A stretch of DNA of 64,000 nt. It comes from Lutibacter sp. GTDB taxonomy: Bacteria > Bacteroidota > Bacteroidia > Flavobacteriales > Flavobacteriaceae. The stretch is from assembly GCF_030692605.1 (NCBI RefSeq), contig NZ_JAUYUD010000114.1, positions 1 through 64,000 of the forward strand, written 5' to 3'. Numbering within the stretch: the first letter of the stretch is position 1; the number at the start of each line of letters is the position of its first letter. Below, one piece after another: positions 63,971 to 64,000 of this stretch. A program made the translations under genes and the position numbers. The notes beneath the pieces are model-generated. The model ran no database searches. It saw only the letters and a list, made by a program, of their open reading frames with translations, and was not told where the DNA came from.

Positions 63971-64000
63971 ATGTTTTAGTTCTTTAAGAGTTCGTATTTG

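Overview
The window is AT-rich (about one third G+C by eye) and reads as a chromosomal segment of a marine-type Flavobacteriaceae bacterium (Bacteroidota). Supporting signs are SusC/SusD transport, a CusA-TolC fusion, a MoxR/BatABCDE operon, FHS-family sugar uptake, TAnnTTTG promoter boxes and very Lys/Asn/Ile-rich proteins. Genus cannot be fixed from sequence alone.

Layout. 1-90: start of an IS30-like transposase cut by the window edge. 127-2450: pth, rplY and prs on the minus strand. 2582-2665: tRNA-Leu(CAA) with a strong terminator. 2864-8884: heavy-metal efflux unit (small Cys-rich exported protein, RND pump fused to a TolC-type channel, CusB-type adaptor). 9227-30655: a large polysaccharide utilisation locus (PUL): membrane-anchored propeller/Tyr/HTH regulator, SusC, SusD, a double-LamG lipoprotein, two tandem GH144-like endo-glucanases, an esterase, two GH3 beta-glucosidases, a GH43-like/discoidin enzyme and an FHS sugar transporter. 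The GH144 plus GH3 pairing points to beta-1,2-glucan (sophoro-oligosaccharides) as the likely substrate. 30772-39712: housekeeping genes (ABC exporter, DsbD, class V aminotransferase, HupE-like, dCMP deaminase, S41 protease, LpxH). 39961-48323: the aerotolerance-type moxR-DUF58-BatA/B/C/D/E operon. 48325-59126: mixed housekeeping genes (RidA, two TlpA-like thioredoxins, CvpA, SDR, YraN, LD-carboxypeptidase, MetG, Tex). 59194-60309: a DUF4143 AAA ATPase behind a perfect dyad.

60308-63012 is the most unusual part. Two minus-strand modules, a two-gene Pycsar antiphage system (2TM/3TM effector plus class III pyrimidine cyclase) and a HigB/HigA toxin-antitoxin pair, are separated and flanked by related repeats of about 260 bp (R1, R2, and a truncated R3). 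The module ends carry module-specific inverted sequences next to AAC/GTT triplets, with a box-spacer-box layout like integron attC sites. A further 22-bp imperfect inverted repeat encloses the whole block. I read this as a small integron-like (integrase-less) defence cassette array; no integrase is visible here. 63188-63970: an outer-membrane beta-barrel gene.

A second notable item is metG, which carries an in-frame insertion of roughly 54 codons containing an 88-bp palindromic element that looks like a dispersed repeat inside a coding region.

All calls come from reading the sequence and remembered family motifs; no database search, alignment or folding program was run.
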